A DNA stretch of 64,000 bases from Pichia kudriavzevii (GCF_003054445.1 NC_042507.1:682001-746000), one strand, 5' to 3'. Counted from the stretch's first letter, positions 39,938 to 50,799 are shown. Notes: a model not told the origin generated them from the sequence alone. Program-made: numbers and translations.

Positions 39938-40229
39938 CGTTTTCGATACAACTCAACGTAGTTTTGTAAACTGTGAATAGAGAATTAGTATTTATTTATA
40001 TGTTTGAAAAATAGTAGGTACACAGATAAAAAAGTTAGATATACAGGAGCCAACATGGATAATAAAAGACAAGAAACGGACAAGTTATAAACACAAGAAC
40101 TAAAATTCGAGAAAGAAAATGTAATAAAAGGCAAGTTATATTTAAAGTAAGAATAATATGGGTAGCAACAATACTGAATAAGTTGTTTGACAAGCAAAGT
40201 AATAAAGGAATAAAAGAATAGTTGTATCA

Positions 40230-43200
40230 TCAATGTGGTGTAGATTTCATACTCATTACATGTTTTCTGAGTCTCATTATATCATCATCATCAATGAAAA
40301 CCTTTTCGTTCTTAGCTTCTTTTGCAGAAGTAGAATTGGAAGAATTGGGTGAAAAAGCATCGGAAATGCTGCCTTTGGCGTTATTCGATTTGAATGCCTT
40401 GGAAAAGTCATTTTTCCTAGCTTTGTTGCTATTACTATCCGTTAATGAGGAATTGAAAGCATTGAAGCTGTCTAAAATGTTGGAATTAGAAGGAAAAATG
40501 GTGTTCAAGCTGAACCCAGTATTCCCGTTAATTTTTTCAGCTGGCTCAATAGCACTTGTCTCCAACGAGGTCATGATATTCATCAAATTACCTTCAGATG
40601 GTATTGTTGGTAACAAGCTTGAGTTGTGCTTAAAATTGGATGGTTTGGAAATCGGTTTGTTTAGGATTGCACCGACATCTGGGTCCAATTCGGAATCCCC
40701 TTGAGAATTCAAAAAGTGTGATATAATGGAATCGTCAACTGTAGCCTGGGTATGTGTAGCTGGGATGTCGCTTGTGTCACGGCGACTCTGAATGGAATCA
40801 ACTGAGTTTTCCCTAGAAGTGACAGCTGCACCTGAATAGTTACTTCCAGACAGTCTTCTGTCCTGAACTCTAGTTTTTCTCAATCTGTTTTCCGATGATA
40901 ACGATCTGCTTCTGTTCATTGACGTCCTCATAGGTTGAATGGCATAATCAATGATCCTCTTCTTGGCAGATGTAAGTAAGTCGGAACTATTAATACTACT
41001 AGAAGAATTATGATATGGGCTTGTGGCAGAAGGAAATAGAGTGGGCATGCTGTCATTTGAGGATCCAGATAATCTCCGAGACATTGAAACAGAAGACTCC
41101 CTTGAAGTTAAAGACATATTTGAAGAAACAACACTCGATGTAGAAGCAGTCGACTTTCTTCTTTTGTTGGATGTTTTATCAAAGAAGGAAGTATCGGAAG
41201 GAATACTAAAAGCGTTGAGATCAAATTCCATTTGTGTCTGTGGTGCTGGTTGTTGAAGATTGGTTTGCGGCTGGTTTGCTGTGCTTAATATTTTTGGGGC
41301 ACTATTTTTCAACACTTTCTTATCGAAAAGAGAACCATTGTTGGACCTGTCCAAATCTACCGCAGAGAATAATTTTAGAGTATCGTCGTGAATTGTAGTT
41401 GCATCGGAAAATGAAAACATAATATTTTCCTTGATGTAGATGGCAAAAGTGGTAATCAAAGGATCAACATCTTTAAAATTTACCAAGATGTGATAGAGTT
41501 GGATTAATTTGTAGATTTTTTCACAGACCGCTTTGTCTTTAGAATTTTGCAAGCTGGTAATAGAAATCAAAGTAACCAGGTGGAAATTGAAGCTATGCAA
41601 ACATAAACTTTCGGCTGCTTCGATGGAAATTTCATGTGGCTTATAACTTGATTTTGGATTGTTAAAAGTTAAATCATACACCAGGTTAATAAAATCAATG
41701 AAATAGGAAGAATCAATTGTGCCATTGATATTAACCAACACTTTGAAGTAAAGATAGTAGGACTTTAACTTATTAAAAACTACAGAGTCATCCTCATTGT
41801 ACAACTCCTCAACGGACTTTTTCCACTTTGATAATTCTGCATCAATCTTCATTAAAACGTTCTGATTTTGTTCATTTACAAACACCATTATGTTCCACGG
41901 AATTATCTTTAGTAACCTGACCAAACAAAGCGTAATCTTTATGTCCTTATTAACCAAAACAATAGATTCAAGACTAGAAGGATGTGACTTGGAGTTGTTT
42001 TCGTTCTCAACGATTGGATTTATATCGTACTCCTCGTCCGTCAAAGGGATGTTGAAGTATATTTCGGACAATTTAACAAGGATTCTGAAGTTCCAATAAA
42101 GTTTTAATCTCTGTATTTCAATCAACTGTTTATTTGTCGTCTGCTTTGTTTCTAACAATTCATTGGGTTTGTCGATGTTCAACGCACGTACCAACCCAAT
42201 ATTCAAATTGATAATATCTAACAAAAAGTCCTTGTGAGAATGCAGAGAGTCTGTATAATTAGGTAAGTTGTAATTTTCAAATTTGATGAGATAATAAAAC
42301 ATAAGTAGAGAGATTTCCAATTTATCCCTATTTGGTGATAGCAAGAAGCCTATATTTTTGAACATCAACATCAAATGTCTCAAATTGATTAATTTTATTG
42401 ATTCTTCAAGTTGATCTGGTGCCGACTTGTCGGGCAAAAATGCAGAAGAGTAATCATTCTCGTTGATCTTCGGTTGACAGAGAGTGTACCTTAGAATCAA
42501 AACTAGTTTAACCAAGATATCCTGATCCTTCTGGTTGAACTCATAATACTTTTTCTTGATTATTCCATTTTCCACATAAGTGGAATTTTTGATAGTATAG
42601 GTGTTAACAAAAGTTAGGTAGTCATTGTAGAACAGCTCAAAATCAAGTATAGGAATCAATTTGTTGTAATCATTGAAAAACAACCATATCAAATGGTCCA
42701 AGTTTTTATTGGATTCATTGCCAGAGTTAGTTGAATAAACTAAACCATTTGCAGATTTAGAATCCGAATTGAAAAGGGGGAAAATCAACTTGTACAAAAT
42801 CAAATTGAGGTACCTATTTAAATTCATGTGGTAATTTGCAAGTTGTTTGGAAACAGCTGGATTCAACTGTTCTGGAGATACTGATGAACTATTCCCGGTT
42901 GATGTAGTTGAGGTGAGATCCGAAATGTTATCCTTCTGAAAGGCTAAAGACCTGTACCCTTTGAATGGGTTTGCCTTCAAAGATGCAAATATGGACTCAA
43001 ATGGAGCCATGACATTCTGGTCAAGAACTAGTAGTCCGGAAGAGTCTATCTTAACTTTTTCCTTGTAGAATGCGTTTTTTCTGGAAGTCTCAATAGATTT
43101 GTCAAGAAGTGGTAACGGTGTATCAAAACCACAATCTTTAGACATGAGTTGATCACCATCACCGTCCGTTACACATTTCGGCATAAAATTGCATGTGGAA

Positions 43201-43856
43201 AGAACACCATGCGGTGCAACTGAAGGGGTTGTCTTATTATTGGTGGTATTAGTGGTGGTAATGGTTGCAGCTGTAGGTACTGTCGGTGCTGTTGCAACTG
43301 AAGGCGATATTGATTTTGGTGTTGGTGTTGGTGTTTCATTTGACGTAGGCGCTAGAGTTGGTTTTGGACCTGCATTCTCCAATTGTGAAATTTTCTGTTT
43401 TAGTTTCTGGATTTCCAATAATAGCTGGTTTCTGTTAAGTTCCACGTCCAATAACTTCTTCTCCAAATTCTTTGTGTAACCCTTGGGGAAGGAGTTCCGC
43501 GTGAGTTTATCAGAGACAACACACTGGAACCCATCTTTTTCACAGTTTGTACACCTGGGATTTGTATCTGATTTACCGCTGCATTTGATCTTCCTTGCTC
43601 TACAACGATCACAGGCCTGGGAGATCCTTGTTCTTCCATTGGAGGGGTTCTTGATGATGTTCCAGTTCTTAGTTCCTGAAGAACATGACTCCGTTTCGCC
43701 GTCATGGTGATGGTGTGTTCCATCACAGGTATTGCTAACGCATGCATTGTCGTTACTGAACTCAGCAGCGGACTCACTCGATTGTGAGAGGTTATTTGGG
43801 TCGCTGATATGCTCCACCTCTTTCAATCCAAACATCGAGGCAGTGTTGTCGTTCAT
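40230..43856 (-). CDS. Zn2Cys6 transcription factor (Cat8/Sip4-like DNA-binding domain)
   Basis: A 1208-residue regulator. The zinc cluster has Cys at 82, 85, 92, 102, 105 and 112 (QACDRCRARKIKC, then PRCTNCEKDGFQC). It is followed by SDKLTRNSFPKGYTKNLEKKL and a coiled coil that probably dimerises. The linker after the cluster resembles Cat8/Sip4, regulators of gluconeogenic genes, but the rest does not allow an assignment. A fungal middle homology region spans about 330-850. The Ser/Asn-rich C-terminus holds possible activation segments near residues 1090-1170. The N-terminus contains a short His run. It starts at ATG 43856, with a promoter of about 600 bp upstream. Confidence 0.85.
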   Translation of the reverse strand: MNDNTASMFGLKEVEHISDPNNLSQSSESAAEFSNDNACVSNTCDGTHHHHDGETESCSSGTKNWNIIKNPSNGRTRISQACDRCRARKIKCSGKSDTNPRCTNCEKDGFQCVVSDKLTRNSFPKGYTKNLEKKLLDVELNRNQLLLEIQKLKQKISQLENAGPKPTLAPTSNETPTPTPKSISPSVATAPTVPTAATITTTNTTNNKTTPSVAPHGVLSTCNFMPKCVTDGDGDQLMSKDCGFDTPLPLLDKSIETSRKNAFYKEKVKIDSSGLLVLDQNVMAPFESIFASLKANPFKGYRSLAFQKDNISDLTSTTSTGNSSSVSPEQLNPAVSKQLANYHMNLNRYLNLILYKLIFPLFNSDSKSANGLVYSTNSGNESNKNLDHLIWLFFNDYNKLIPILDFELFYNDYLTFVNTYTIKNSTYVENGIIKKKYYEFNQKDQDILVKLVLILRYTLCQPKINENDYSSAFLPDKSAPDQLEESIKLINLRHLMLMFKNIGFLLSPNRDKLEISLLMFYYLIKFENYNLPNYTDSLHSHKDFLLDIINLNIGLVRALNIDKPNELLETKQTTNKQLIEIQRLKLYWNFRILVKLSEIYFNIPLTDEEYDINPIVENENNSKSHPSSLESIVLVNKDIKITLCLVRLLKIIPWNIMVFVNEQNQNVLMKIDAELSKWKKSVEELYNEDDSVVFNKLKSYYLYFKVLVNINGTIDSSYFIDFINLVYDLTFNNPKSSYKPHEISIEAAESLCLHSFNFHLVTLISITSLQNSKDKAVCEKIYKLIQLYHILVNFKDVDPLITTFAIYIKENIMFSFSDATTIHDDTLKLFSAVDLDRSNNGSLFDKKVLKNSAPKILSTANQPQTNLQQPAPQTQMEFDLNAFSIPSDTSFFDKTSNKRRKSTASTSSVVSSNMSLTSRESSVSMSRRLSGSSNDSMPTLFPSATSPYHNSSSSINSSDLLTSAKKRIIDYAIQPMRTSMNRSRSLSSENRLRKTRVQDRRLSGSNYSGAAVTSRENSVDSIQSRRDTSDIPATHTQATVDDSIISHFLNSQGDSELDPDVGAILNKPISKPSNFKHNSSLLPTIPSEGNLMNIMTSLETSAIEPAEKINGNTGFSLNTIFPSNSNILDSFNAFNSSLTDSNSNKARKNDFSKAFKSNNAKGSISDAFSPNSSNSTSAKEAKNEKVFIDDDDIMRLRKHVMSMKSTPH

Positions 43857-44472
43857 GTTTCAATGTTGTGAATATTTGTGACTTTATCCTAGTATTTTAG
43901 TATCTTCTATTTCTTGCCTAATAACAGATAAGAAGCTGTGTCTTGTGATAAATAGCGTCAGCTATATGACTCTTTAAAATCAAATAGTTGACCAAACAAG
44001 TAACTGTACGGAAACTAAACCGGACGCAAAAAAATAAAAACCTTCTACGAGATGATTAGGGAGATTGGGGCTGGAAAGGAATATACTGGTGACTTGTTTA
44101 TCAATATGTGTGAGTATGTAAGTGTCTCTCGATTGGCGTTAGTGTTTCCTCCAAAGTTGTTGTGCTCTAAAGTTTAAGTTACTAGCTGCAGATATGCTCC
44201 TTTGTAAGAAGAAACAACGTTGCAAAGAAATTGGGGCTGGTGGAAACGGGTCTTGCCGCCCGCTACCCCACAAATTGGACGGAACTGGAAAATAACGGGG
44301 AAAACAGGGGTTTTCGTGAAGGCGAAAAATGACAAAGAGAAAAAGGACGTTGTCTTCAATACGTCACGCGCCGTCCGTATTGGGAAAGTAACAGATAAAT
44401 TAGCACAACCACATTATTAGGTGTAGAAGTTGAAGTAGATTACTCTAGTTAGTTATACAAGAGAAGAATGGA
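43857..44472. other. Intergenic region between Zn2Cys6 and MNN2-like genes
   Basis: 616 bp, the promoter of the Zn2Cys6 gene and the 3' end of the MNN2-like gene, both minus strand. Open frames here are short and have no recognisable match. Confidence 0.5.
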
Positions 44473-46335
44473 TTAGCTAGAGACCCAGAGGAGGTGTTCC
44501 TTCATGTCCTGGTTACAGAAGGCCTTCTTTTCGCTGGCCTGAGACGCAGTGAAATGTTTGTTCACATAGGCACAGTCGATGGACAAGTAGCACATGTAGT
44601 CGTTCATGACTCTCCAAATGTCTGTCTCCAACTTGTTGTCAAAATAGCTCGTGCTGGAGACAAGACGGACACGGTCGCCGTTCTCCTTCCTCACGTGGCC
44701 ATCCCGCAACAACTCGATCGGCCTTAAGGCAGGATTGTTCATGTTCAAAAAGAGCGGGCTTCTTCTCTCACTCGATGCAGATAGCCATCTCTGGTAGTTC
44801 TTCCAAGTCAACTTACTCAATCCCTTCTTGGAGAACTTCTTCATGTAAGCCTCGTAAGAGTACGAGTCGACAATGGGGTCGTATTGCAACATCGACACCC
44901 CATGGTACTCGTCGTCATACATGTACCCATTAGAGTCGACATTGGTGTTAATTGAGTAGTATGGGTTCCCCAAAACATGTGCAGATGCAATGATGGTCTC
45001 CTTGCTTCCCCAATAACCTTCCTTTTCACCTGTTAGAAGTGGATGGTAGATTCCATGGCCATTGAAGTTATAATACATTGATAATAATAATGTGCTCAAG
45101 TGTTTCCTCTTGTCAATGATGATCTCACTACTCTCACTTTGCTTGAACGGTAAGGTTCCCTCTAAGTCATGGAAATTAGTCTTGTCTTGGAGTACCTCGT
45201 TGGAGAGATTCTCTAAATTCTCAATAACTTCTGGAGTTAACGGTAATCCAAACTCGCTTTTTTTCTTCTTGCCAATTTCAACATTGGCAATTTTGTAGAA
45301 ATCAACCAATGTTTTTCTTAACCCAAAGTCGGTCCATACAAACAGACCTTTATCCTTGAAGAGTTGCTTTGTAAACACGGCATGTTCCATTGGTTTCAAC
45401 ATGATGTTTTCCGGTGTGATGTATAATACGTTATCAAAACTAGACATTAGAATGGCAACCTCCTTTTTGATATCATTAAATCTGTTCCAAATATAAGCCT
45501 CAATAGATTCAGATTCATCAGTGAATTTCTTAATAACTGGTGTTAAGCCGAGGATATCCTCCAAAATGACACACTGTGCATTCAACTGTGGGAGGTACTT
45601 ATCACAAATTTCTGCATCTTTTTTATAATCTTCCCTTGTAGGGATTATGACTTCGATTGGCAAGGTACCTCCGGCTTTCCTAAAGAGCCTTGTAGAGATT
45701 AGAGCCAACCATGTCTCGTCATTGGCATGGCCTCCTACAATGACTGCCCCATTCCCCCTGGATTTAAACAATAAATTGCTGTCCATGTTGATGGTTTCAT
45801 CCGGGTGGTTGTTTGAATATTTGACTTTTGCAGCCATTTCCTTATTGATTTCCTTGACTTTCTCTCTTAATAAACCAGTGACTAAAGAATGTTTCCCCCT
45901 AACCTCTTCAAGCCATTTGGGAGGAATTGACACCGAGTTTTCAAGGTAGCTCTTAGAGATAATTCCATTCTGTTGTGGAATGTTAACATATTCGACCTGG
46001 TTTTCATCCTGCGCTAGTAGTTCATAATCCGGCCTTAAGTCATACAATTCCTTGACATACTGTTTGAGTAGACGTGCATTGAAATTGTGCGTGCTCACTG
46101 CATCCAAGCCACTGGCTCCATTGGCCCCGCTGGCCTTGCCCTGTGGGTTCGCCTCACTTTGGATATACTCGGTGAAGTAGTCCTTTTCTGTCTTGTGGAC
46201 CTTGGCGGTGTTCGTTCCCATAGATGCAAACGAATATAGGATGAAAACAACAGCCATCAAAGCCAGTAACAGCGTCGAAAACCTCCTTTCCACATATCTC
46301 TGTATTTGAAACCTGAGTCTTTTTAGTGAGGCCAT
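44473..46335 (-). CDS. MNN2: Alpha-1,2-mannosyltransferase, Mnn2 family (GT71)
   Basis: A 620-residue type II Golgi membrane protein. A short cytosolic tail is followed by one membrane anchor (about 20-40, STLLLALMAVVFILYSFA), a stem and the GT71 catalytic domain. Family features are GNGAVIVGG near residue 195, LPIEVIIPTREDY, a mid-domain acidic region and YYNFNGHGIYHPLLTGEKEGYWGSKETI in the C-terminal half. Mnn2 and Mnn5 add alpha-1,2-mannose branches to the N-glycan outer chain. Which of the Mnn2/Mnn5 paralogues it corresponds to cannot be decided by eye. It is divergent from SNF7. Confidence 0.85.
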   Translation of the reverse strand: MASLKRLRFQIQRYVERRFSTLLLALMAVVFILYSFASMGTNTAKVHKTEKDYFTEYIQSEANPQGKASGANGASGLDAVSTHNFNARLLKQYVKELYDLRPDYELLAQDENQVEYVNIPQQNGIISKSYLENSVSIPPKWLEEVRGKHSLVTGLLREKVKEINKEMAAKVKYSNNHPDETINMDSNLLFKSRGNGAVIVGGHANDETWLALISTRLFRKAGGTLPIEVIIPTREDYKKDAEICDKYLPQLNAQCVILEDILGLTPVIKKFTDESESIEAYIWNRFNDIKKEVAILMSSFDNVLYITPENIMLKPMEHAVFTKQLFKDKGLFVWTDFGLRKTLVDFYKIANVEIGKKKKSEFGLPLTPEVIENLENLSNEVLQDKTNFHDLEGTLPFKQSESSEIIIDKRKHLSTLLLSMYYNFNGHGIYHPLLTGEKEGYWGSKETIIASAHVLGNPYYSINTNVDSNGYMYDDEYHGVSMLQYDPIVDSYSYEAYMKKFSKKGLSKLTWKNYQRWLSASSERRSPLFLNMNNPALRPIELLRDGHVRKENGDRVRLVSSTSYFDNKLETDIWRVMNDYMCYLSIDCAYVNKHFTASQASEKKAFCNQDMKEHLLWVSS

Positions 46336-46946
46336 AATAGTACTGACCTATACAGTGTAGTTTCACTATGACGTGGTGTAACGTTTTGAGTGAGAGATCA
46401 GTTCCAGATCTTTGGCGACGTTCTAAATAAAGCGATGTCCACATTTCTCTGTCCACAGGAAGGAAAAATTAGAAAATTAGAAAATTAAGAAAATTAAGAA
46501 AATTAAGAAAATTAAGAAAATTAAGAAAATTAAAAAAATTAAAAAAATTAAAAAAATTAAAAAAAATTAAAAAAATTAAAAAAAAAAAGACAAAAATTAG
46601 GAATTCCGCGCAAATTCGCGCAATACCGTAAACGGAAAGACGCTGGTGGGGGACAAAAAAAAAAGGAAAAATCGTTCTGGAGGCTCGGCCCATCTACCTT
46701 TTTTTTTTTTTAATATTTTTAATTTTCGCATTTTACGCCTTTTACGCATTTCCCCCATTTCCAGCTTTCTGTATTAGGAATCGCACATTCTGTGGCGATA
46801 GAGAGAAGGAGAGTAAAAGAAGGAAGAGAGAGAAATCAGAGATAGAAGGAGGCATCGATAAGAGTGTGTTTTTTAGAGGGCACATAAAGTCGAATTAAGT
46901 AAAGTATAGCCAGGTCAGTTGTGCAGCCATTAGGAGCCAAGAGAAC
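46336..46946. other. Divergent promoter MNN2-like / SNF7
   Basis: 611 bp. It contains an A/T-rich 9-bp tandem repeat (46464-46590), A-runs (about 46657-46666) and T-runs (about 46700-46711). No gene is evident. Confidence 0.6.
46464..46590. repeat. 9-bp A-rich tandem repeat (GAAAATTAA)
   Basis: About 13-14 copies of a 9-bp unit. The first half keeps GAAAATTAA nearly exactly; in the second half the G is replaced by A and the period begins to slip. This looks like an old array with a younger edge. Confidence 0.93.
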
Positions 46947-47663
46947 ATGTGGAACTATCTGTTTGGAGGCGCCAAGCAAAAGAAGGAGCTCCCTAAGAAG
47001 GCCATTGTAGATTTACGGGAACATATCAATACACTCAACAAAAAGAGTAGCTACCTCGAATCACAAATTCAAGACCAAGAGGCGTTGGCTAGGAAATACG
47101 TTACTACAAACAAGAACTTGGCGAGAAATGCCCTCAAGAAGAAGAAGAAACTTGAAGGAGAACTATTGAAGATTGAGAACCAGATTGAATCGTTAGAGGT
47201 GCAATTAGGCGCCATTGAGTCGGCTAATTTGAATGTGGAAACCATGAAGGCCATGAAACAGGGCGCTAGGGCAATCAAACAGATGCACAGCGACTTCGAT
47301 ATAGACAAGGTGGACGAGACAATGGACGAAATCAGAGAACAGGTTGAGGCCAGTGAGGAAATCTCGGAAGCTATTAGTAGACCTCTAGGTTCTGAGTTTG
47401 TCGACGAGGACGAGTTGGACGAAGAACTAGCAGCCCTACAAGAGGAGGAGATCAACTCCCATATGGTGGATACCCATAACGATGTCCAAAATCAAAATAT
47501 TCAGACCCCAATGAGGCTAGAATCGCCAACCTCTCAAAGGATAAACAACTTACCTTCAGCGCCTACAAAGAAGGTGCAACCACAGCAACAGCAACTCCCC
47601 GTAGAGGACGAGGACGAGGACGAACGTGCCTTGAGAGAGTTACAGGCCGAGATGGGGATGTAA
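46947..47663 (+). CDS. SNF7: Snf7/Vps32, ESCRT-III core subunit
   Basis: A 238-residue ESCRT-III protein (240 in S. cerevisiae). It polymerises on endosomes to drive intralumenal vesicle budding. The basic N-terminal helices include KKAIVDLREHINTLNKK and NLARNALKKKKKLEGELLKIENQIESLEVQL. Helix 4 carries IDKVDETMDEIREQVE. The acidic C-terminus ends with the MIM helix DERALRELQAEMGM that recruits Vps4. The N-terminal MWNYLFGGA is the membrane-inserting segment of the family. It starts at ATG 46947. Confidence 0.97.
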   Translation: MWNYLFGGAKQKKELPKKAIVDLREHINTLNKKSSYLESQIQDQEALARKYVTTNKNLARNALKKKKKLEGELLKIENQIESLEVQLGAIESANLNVETMKAMKQGARAIKQMHSDFDIDKVDETMDEIREQVEASEEISEAISRPLGSEFVDEDELDEELAALQEEEINSHMVDTHNDVQNQNIQTPMRLESPTSQRINNLPSAPTKKVQPQQQQLPVEDEDEDERALRELQAEMGM

Positions 47664-47937
47664 TGTCTAGGTTGTCTTTAAAGACACGACCAACGAGGAG
47701 GGGGGGGTGTTTCCTAATTTGGCTTCCCAACCCTTTACTTTCCCCCGTTCAGAAGGGGCTTGTCTCTTTTCCCCGTTATTGGTGCTGTACTACATCAAGG
47801 TATTGTCTGTATGACTGAACCCTTTCCTCCTTTCTCCTCAGAATACTTGCTTTCTATTATTAAAATACAACTATAGGTAATTCTCACACGATAAACAATT
47901 CTATAAAACCCTGTTTTCGTCTCATGCTTCTTCTCTT

Positions 47938-50799
47938 TTAATCTGTAATGTACATATCATCGAGAATCTCTTTATTAGTGGCTCCAATCATTCTATCCTT
48001 ACAGAACAACAAGAGCTTACCGATCTCTCTAACCACCGCATAGTCAGCCGTCACAAACTTATTCCCCACCAATTCCAACAACCCAATCATGTTCTCCATA
48101 CCCTCAATCTGATTCACTACATTTGCCCATTTCATTAGATACCCATAAAACGAAGCACCCGGTTGATTGTTGTACCATGTATGTAACGAAACACCACTCT
48201 TACTTGAAAACTGCTCTCTCATCTTCTTCAAATAGAGGTATCCATTCTTGTTGTTCGTATGATTAACGTCAATCTTATCAAACCTATTCTTTGCATATAA
48301 ATAGCCCCATAAAACCAACACCATATATCCTAATGAGTAACTCCTGAAAAATAAATCGGCGTCAGGTAGGTAATTATACTGATACTCGAATGTAGCGTCT
48401 TCAGGCGATAGAAACATCTCAAATAGGCAAAGATAACATTGAACAATCGAAACTTCACAGTGTCTAGTTTTGGACCATTCAAAAACACGATTTTTAATTG
48501 ATTGTCTTTCAAGTAATGAAGAGGGCTTGACGTTCATTCTCCAAGGGGCACCACACACAATAAAAATGTCATAATGAGAAATCGACATATAGATGTGAGC
48601 CAAGTGATACGATATACACTTGCACCTTGTGTCGGATGTGGAAAACTGAGATGAGTTCCCCAATGCATTCAAATTTTCAATTGCGGTCTTGGACGAACAA
48701 CACGAACCCCCCACATCATTCCTCCAAATGGCAAATGCCGCTGTCAAGAGATCTCTCCAATTTTCACTTATAGTGTTTGTAAACTTATCCAACCCGAAAA
48801 ACAACTGTAAATCACGCTGTTGAATTTGAAATAGAATTGCACTTAAGCCAGCTAGTAGTATCTTTTTACCAAATGAATTGGTTCTAGCAGGCTTGCCGTT
48901 CATCACATTTTTCAACACTATTAAAAACTGTTGTGGTCTCTTTGAGTTTTTGAAGTTCCTGCTAAATTGATTGAAGTTGGATTCCCATACAACATCCTCA
49001 ACGGGCATTGTCATTTGAATTTGATGAGAATAGATGAACATCTGATGTCCCATACAAATAGCATCAATTGCATCCATATAAAAGCACATAAAAGTGGTTC
49101 TCTTCATAGACTCGATTTCGATCCATTTATACCAATTATCAGTATCTTCGGTGATTGATTCATTATTGAACTTTGTGGAAGCACCACCTAAAGTGGGGGA
49201 TCTTCGTAGTAATTGGATAGTTGTTCCATGGTGTAAGTGGGAACGCTCATGTAATCTTCTGTTGGAGCAATGTTTTTCATAGAATTCCAACATAAGCAAA
49301 CTTTGAATTATCCAAACCTCAGCGGGCGGTTGGAAAAAGGGTGAAGCAAACAGTAACCATCTTAAAGGCTCTGCAATTGTATCGGATAAAACCTTCGGCT
49401 GAGATATACGCTTATTATCAGGACACGTGATATTATCAACGCACATGAATAACTTGGAACCAATTACAATCATGGCCAAAAGCAACAAAATTGGAGAATC
49501 TGTTGAATTAAAAGTAGGTCTATGTAACATTGGGAATCTTGGATGAAAGAAATTCCAATAAGTTTTCAAAGCTTTTTCAAATTTTGGTTTTGTAAAATCA
49601 TGATTGTTCTTTAAAGCAGGTATTAATATTTCAAACTCTTTCATTTGTTCGTCGGTCAAAGTATACAGTAAACCTTCATCGAATTGATACGCTAATGGTT
49701 CACTTACTTGATGACCTTGAGATTGTTGAAACGAATGTAGGCCTTTTTCTTTATCCGATTGCACATTTTCTTTTTTTGAATTGGAAATTTCAGGATGATT
49801 TGAAACCATGCGATCCGGGGTTGAGCTATAATAACCACTGGAAGAAGCTGGTGAAAAATCATCTTGAACTATAAAGAAATTATGGGTATTGTTATTCATA
49901 TGGAATTCATTCAGTTCATTGAGGAAGTTTGAGTTTGAAATATCATTGTTTGAACCAATAGTGGGATATGAACTGTTAAAGTTGGGTTGTGACGATTGGT
50001 TGTTGTTACTTGCCCCCTCGTTATCTATTTTAGCCTGTAAAGCTCTCTCCATTGGATTATTCGAGTTGAAATAGTGTTCTGTGTTTTGAGTAGGCAACAA
50101 ATTGTTGGAATTTGAGCTTGGGTCTGTAAATAGCCAGCTAAACAAATTAGGTGCAGCACCTGAAGGTGCATTAGTCATGTCTGTATTCAGGTTACTTGTT
50201 GCTACCTGAGGACTGTTTACTTGGAGGTCCATGTTAGATAATGGAGGTAGTGGAGGAGTGGCAGAATGTTGTTCAACAAGGTCCTTCACTGTCACTGGAT
50301 TAGTGTTTGATGTTTTATTAGACTGTGAAAGAATATCATTGTTTGGGGAATCGTTTCTCTTTTTCCGCTTTGAAGAAGGTTGTGTGGTTTGGATCTTGAA
50401 ATTGTTGGATACAACAGTACTTAAAAATTCCGAAGGTTTGTTTTCCTGCTTTTGCTTTTCGAGTTTGATTTCGTGTCTCTTTAAATGTCTTGCAAGTAAA
50501 TCGTGCCGAACAAAAGTTTTCCCACAACCAGCATGGCTGCAGGTAAAGATAGTCTTCGGATTGTGGTTCAATTTATGGCGGGACAGATGTTCAGACCTTT
50601 GGAAACTTTTCCCGCAATTCGGGTATTGGCAGACATAGGGAGGTCCGACTAAAGTTTTCTTTCTTCCTCTTGTTTTCCCCTTCTTTGGATCTTGTACTGG
50701 CGTGGAGCATTCTGTTGTGTTTGACGAAAGATCCGTGTGTGTGTTTTGTTCCTGATTATCTTTCTCCTGGGGGGAGACGCTCTCCGTAGAATCTGCCAT
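47938..50799 (-). CDS. C2H2 zinc-finger transcription factor with fungal MHR domain
   Basis: A 953-residue regulator; the start is ATG 50799 because the frame continues upstream only through a TTG. Two C2H2 fingers lie at about 57-110 (CQYPNCGKSFQRSEHLSRHKLNH and a second ending LLARHLKRH). A Ser/Asn-rich region is followed by a fungal transcription-factor domain (HRPTFNSTDSPILLLLAM; LHERSHLHHGTTIQLLRRSPTLGG). This arrangement matches the S. cerevisiae Rsf2/Tda9/Sdd4 (YPR022C) group and S. pombe Klf1. The first finger's RSEHLSRH resembles that of Msn2-like STRE or ADR1-type binders. The target is unknown. The promoter region is long (1.6 kb). Confidence 0.87.
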   Translation of the reverse strand: MADSTESVSPQEKDNQEQNTHTDLSSNTTECSTPVQDPKKGKTRGRKKTLVGPPYVCQYPNCGKSFQRSEHLSRHKLNHNPKTIFTCSHAGCGKTFVRHDLLARHLKRHEIKLEKQKQENKPSEFLSTVVSNNFKIQTTQPSSKRKKRNDSPNNDILSQSNKTSNTNPVTVKDLVEQHSATPPLPPLSNMDLQVNSPQVATSNLNTDMTNAPSGAAPNLFSWLFTDPSSNSNNLLPTQNTEHYFNSNNPMERALQAKIDNEGASNNNQSSQPNFNSSYPTIGSNNDISNSNFLNELNEFHMNNNTHNFFIVQDDFSPASSSGYYSSTPDRMVSNHPEISNSKKENVQSDKEKGLHSFQQSQGHQVSEPLAYQFDEGLLYTLTDEQMKEFEILIPALKNNHDFTKPKFEKALKTYWNFFHPRFPMLHRPTFNSTDSPILLLLAMIVIGSKLFMCVDNITCPDNKRISQPKVLSDTIAEPLRWLLFASPFFQPPAEVWIIQSLLMLEFYEKHCSNRRLHERSHLHHGTTIQLLRRSPTLGGASTKFNNESITEDTDNWYKWIEIESMKRTTFMCFYMDAIDAICMGHQMFIYSHQIQMTMPVEDVVWESNFNQFSRNFKNSKRPQQFLIVLKNVMNGKPARTNSFGKKILLAGLSAILFQIQQRDLQLFFGLDKFTNTISENWRDLLTAAFAIWRNDVGGSCCSSKTAIENLNALGNSSQFSTSDTRCKCISYHLAHIYMSISHYDIFIVCGAPWRMNVKPSSLLERQSIKNRVFEWSKTRHCEVSIVQCYLCLFEMFLSPEDATFEYQYNYLPDADLFFRSYSLGYMVLVLWGYLYAKNRFDKIDVNHTNNKNGYLYLKKMREQFSSKSGVSLHTWYNNQPGASFYGYLMKWANVVNQIEGMENMIGLLELVGNKFVTADYAVVREIGKLLLFCKDRMIGATNKEILDDMYITD

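Noticed and set aside
40222-40704. 160-residue + strand open frame
   Set aside because: It lies antisense inside the C-terminal part of the Zn2Cys6 gene, which has coherent domain structure.
50231-50638. 135-residue + strand open frame
   Set aside because: It is antisense to the zinc-finger region of the C2H2 factor, and the codon pattern belongs to the minus strand.
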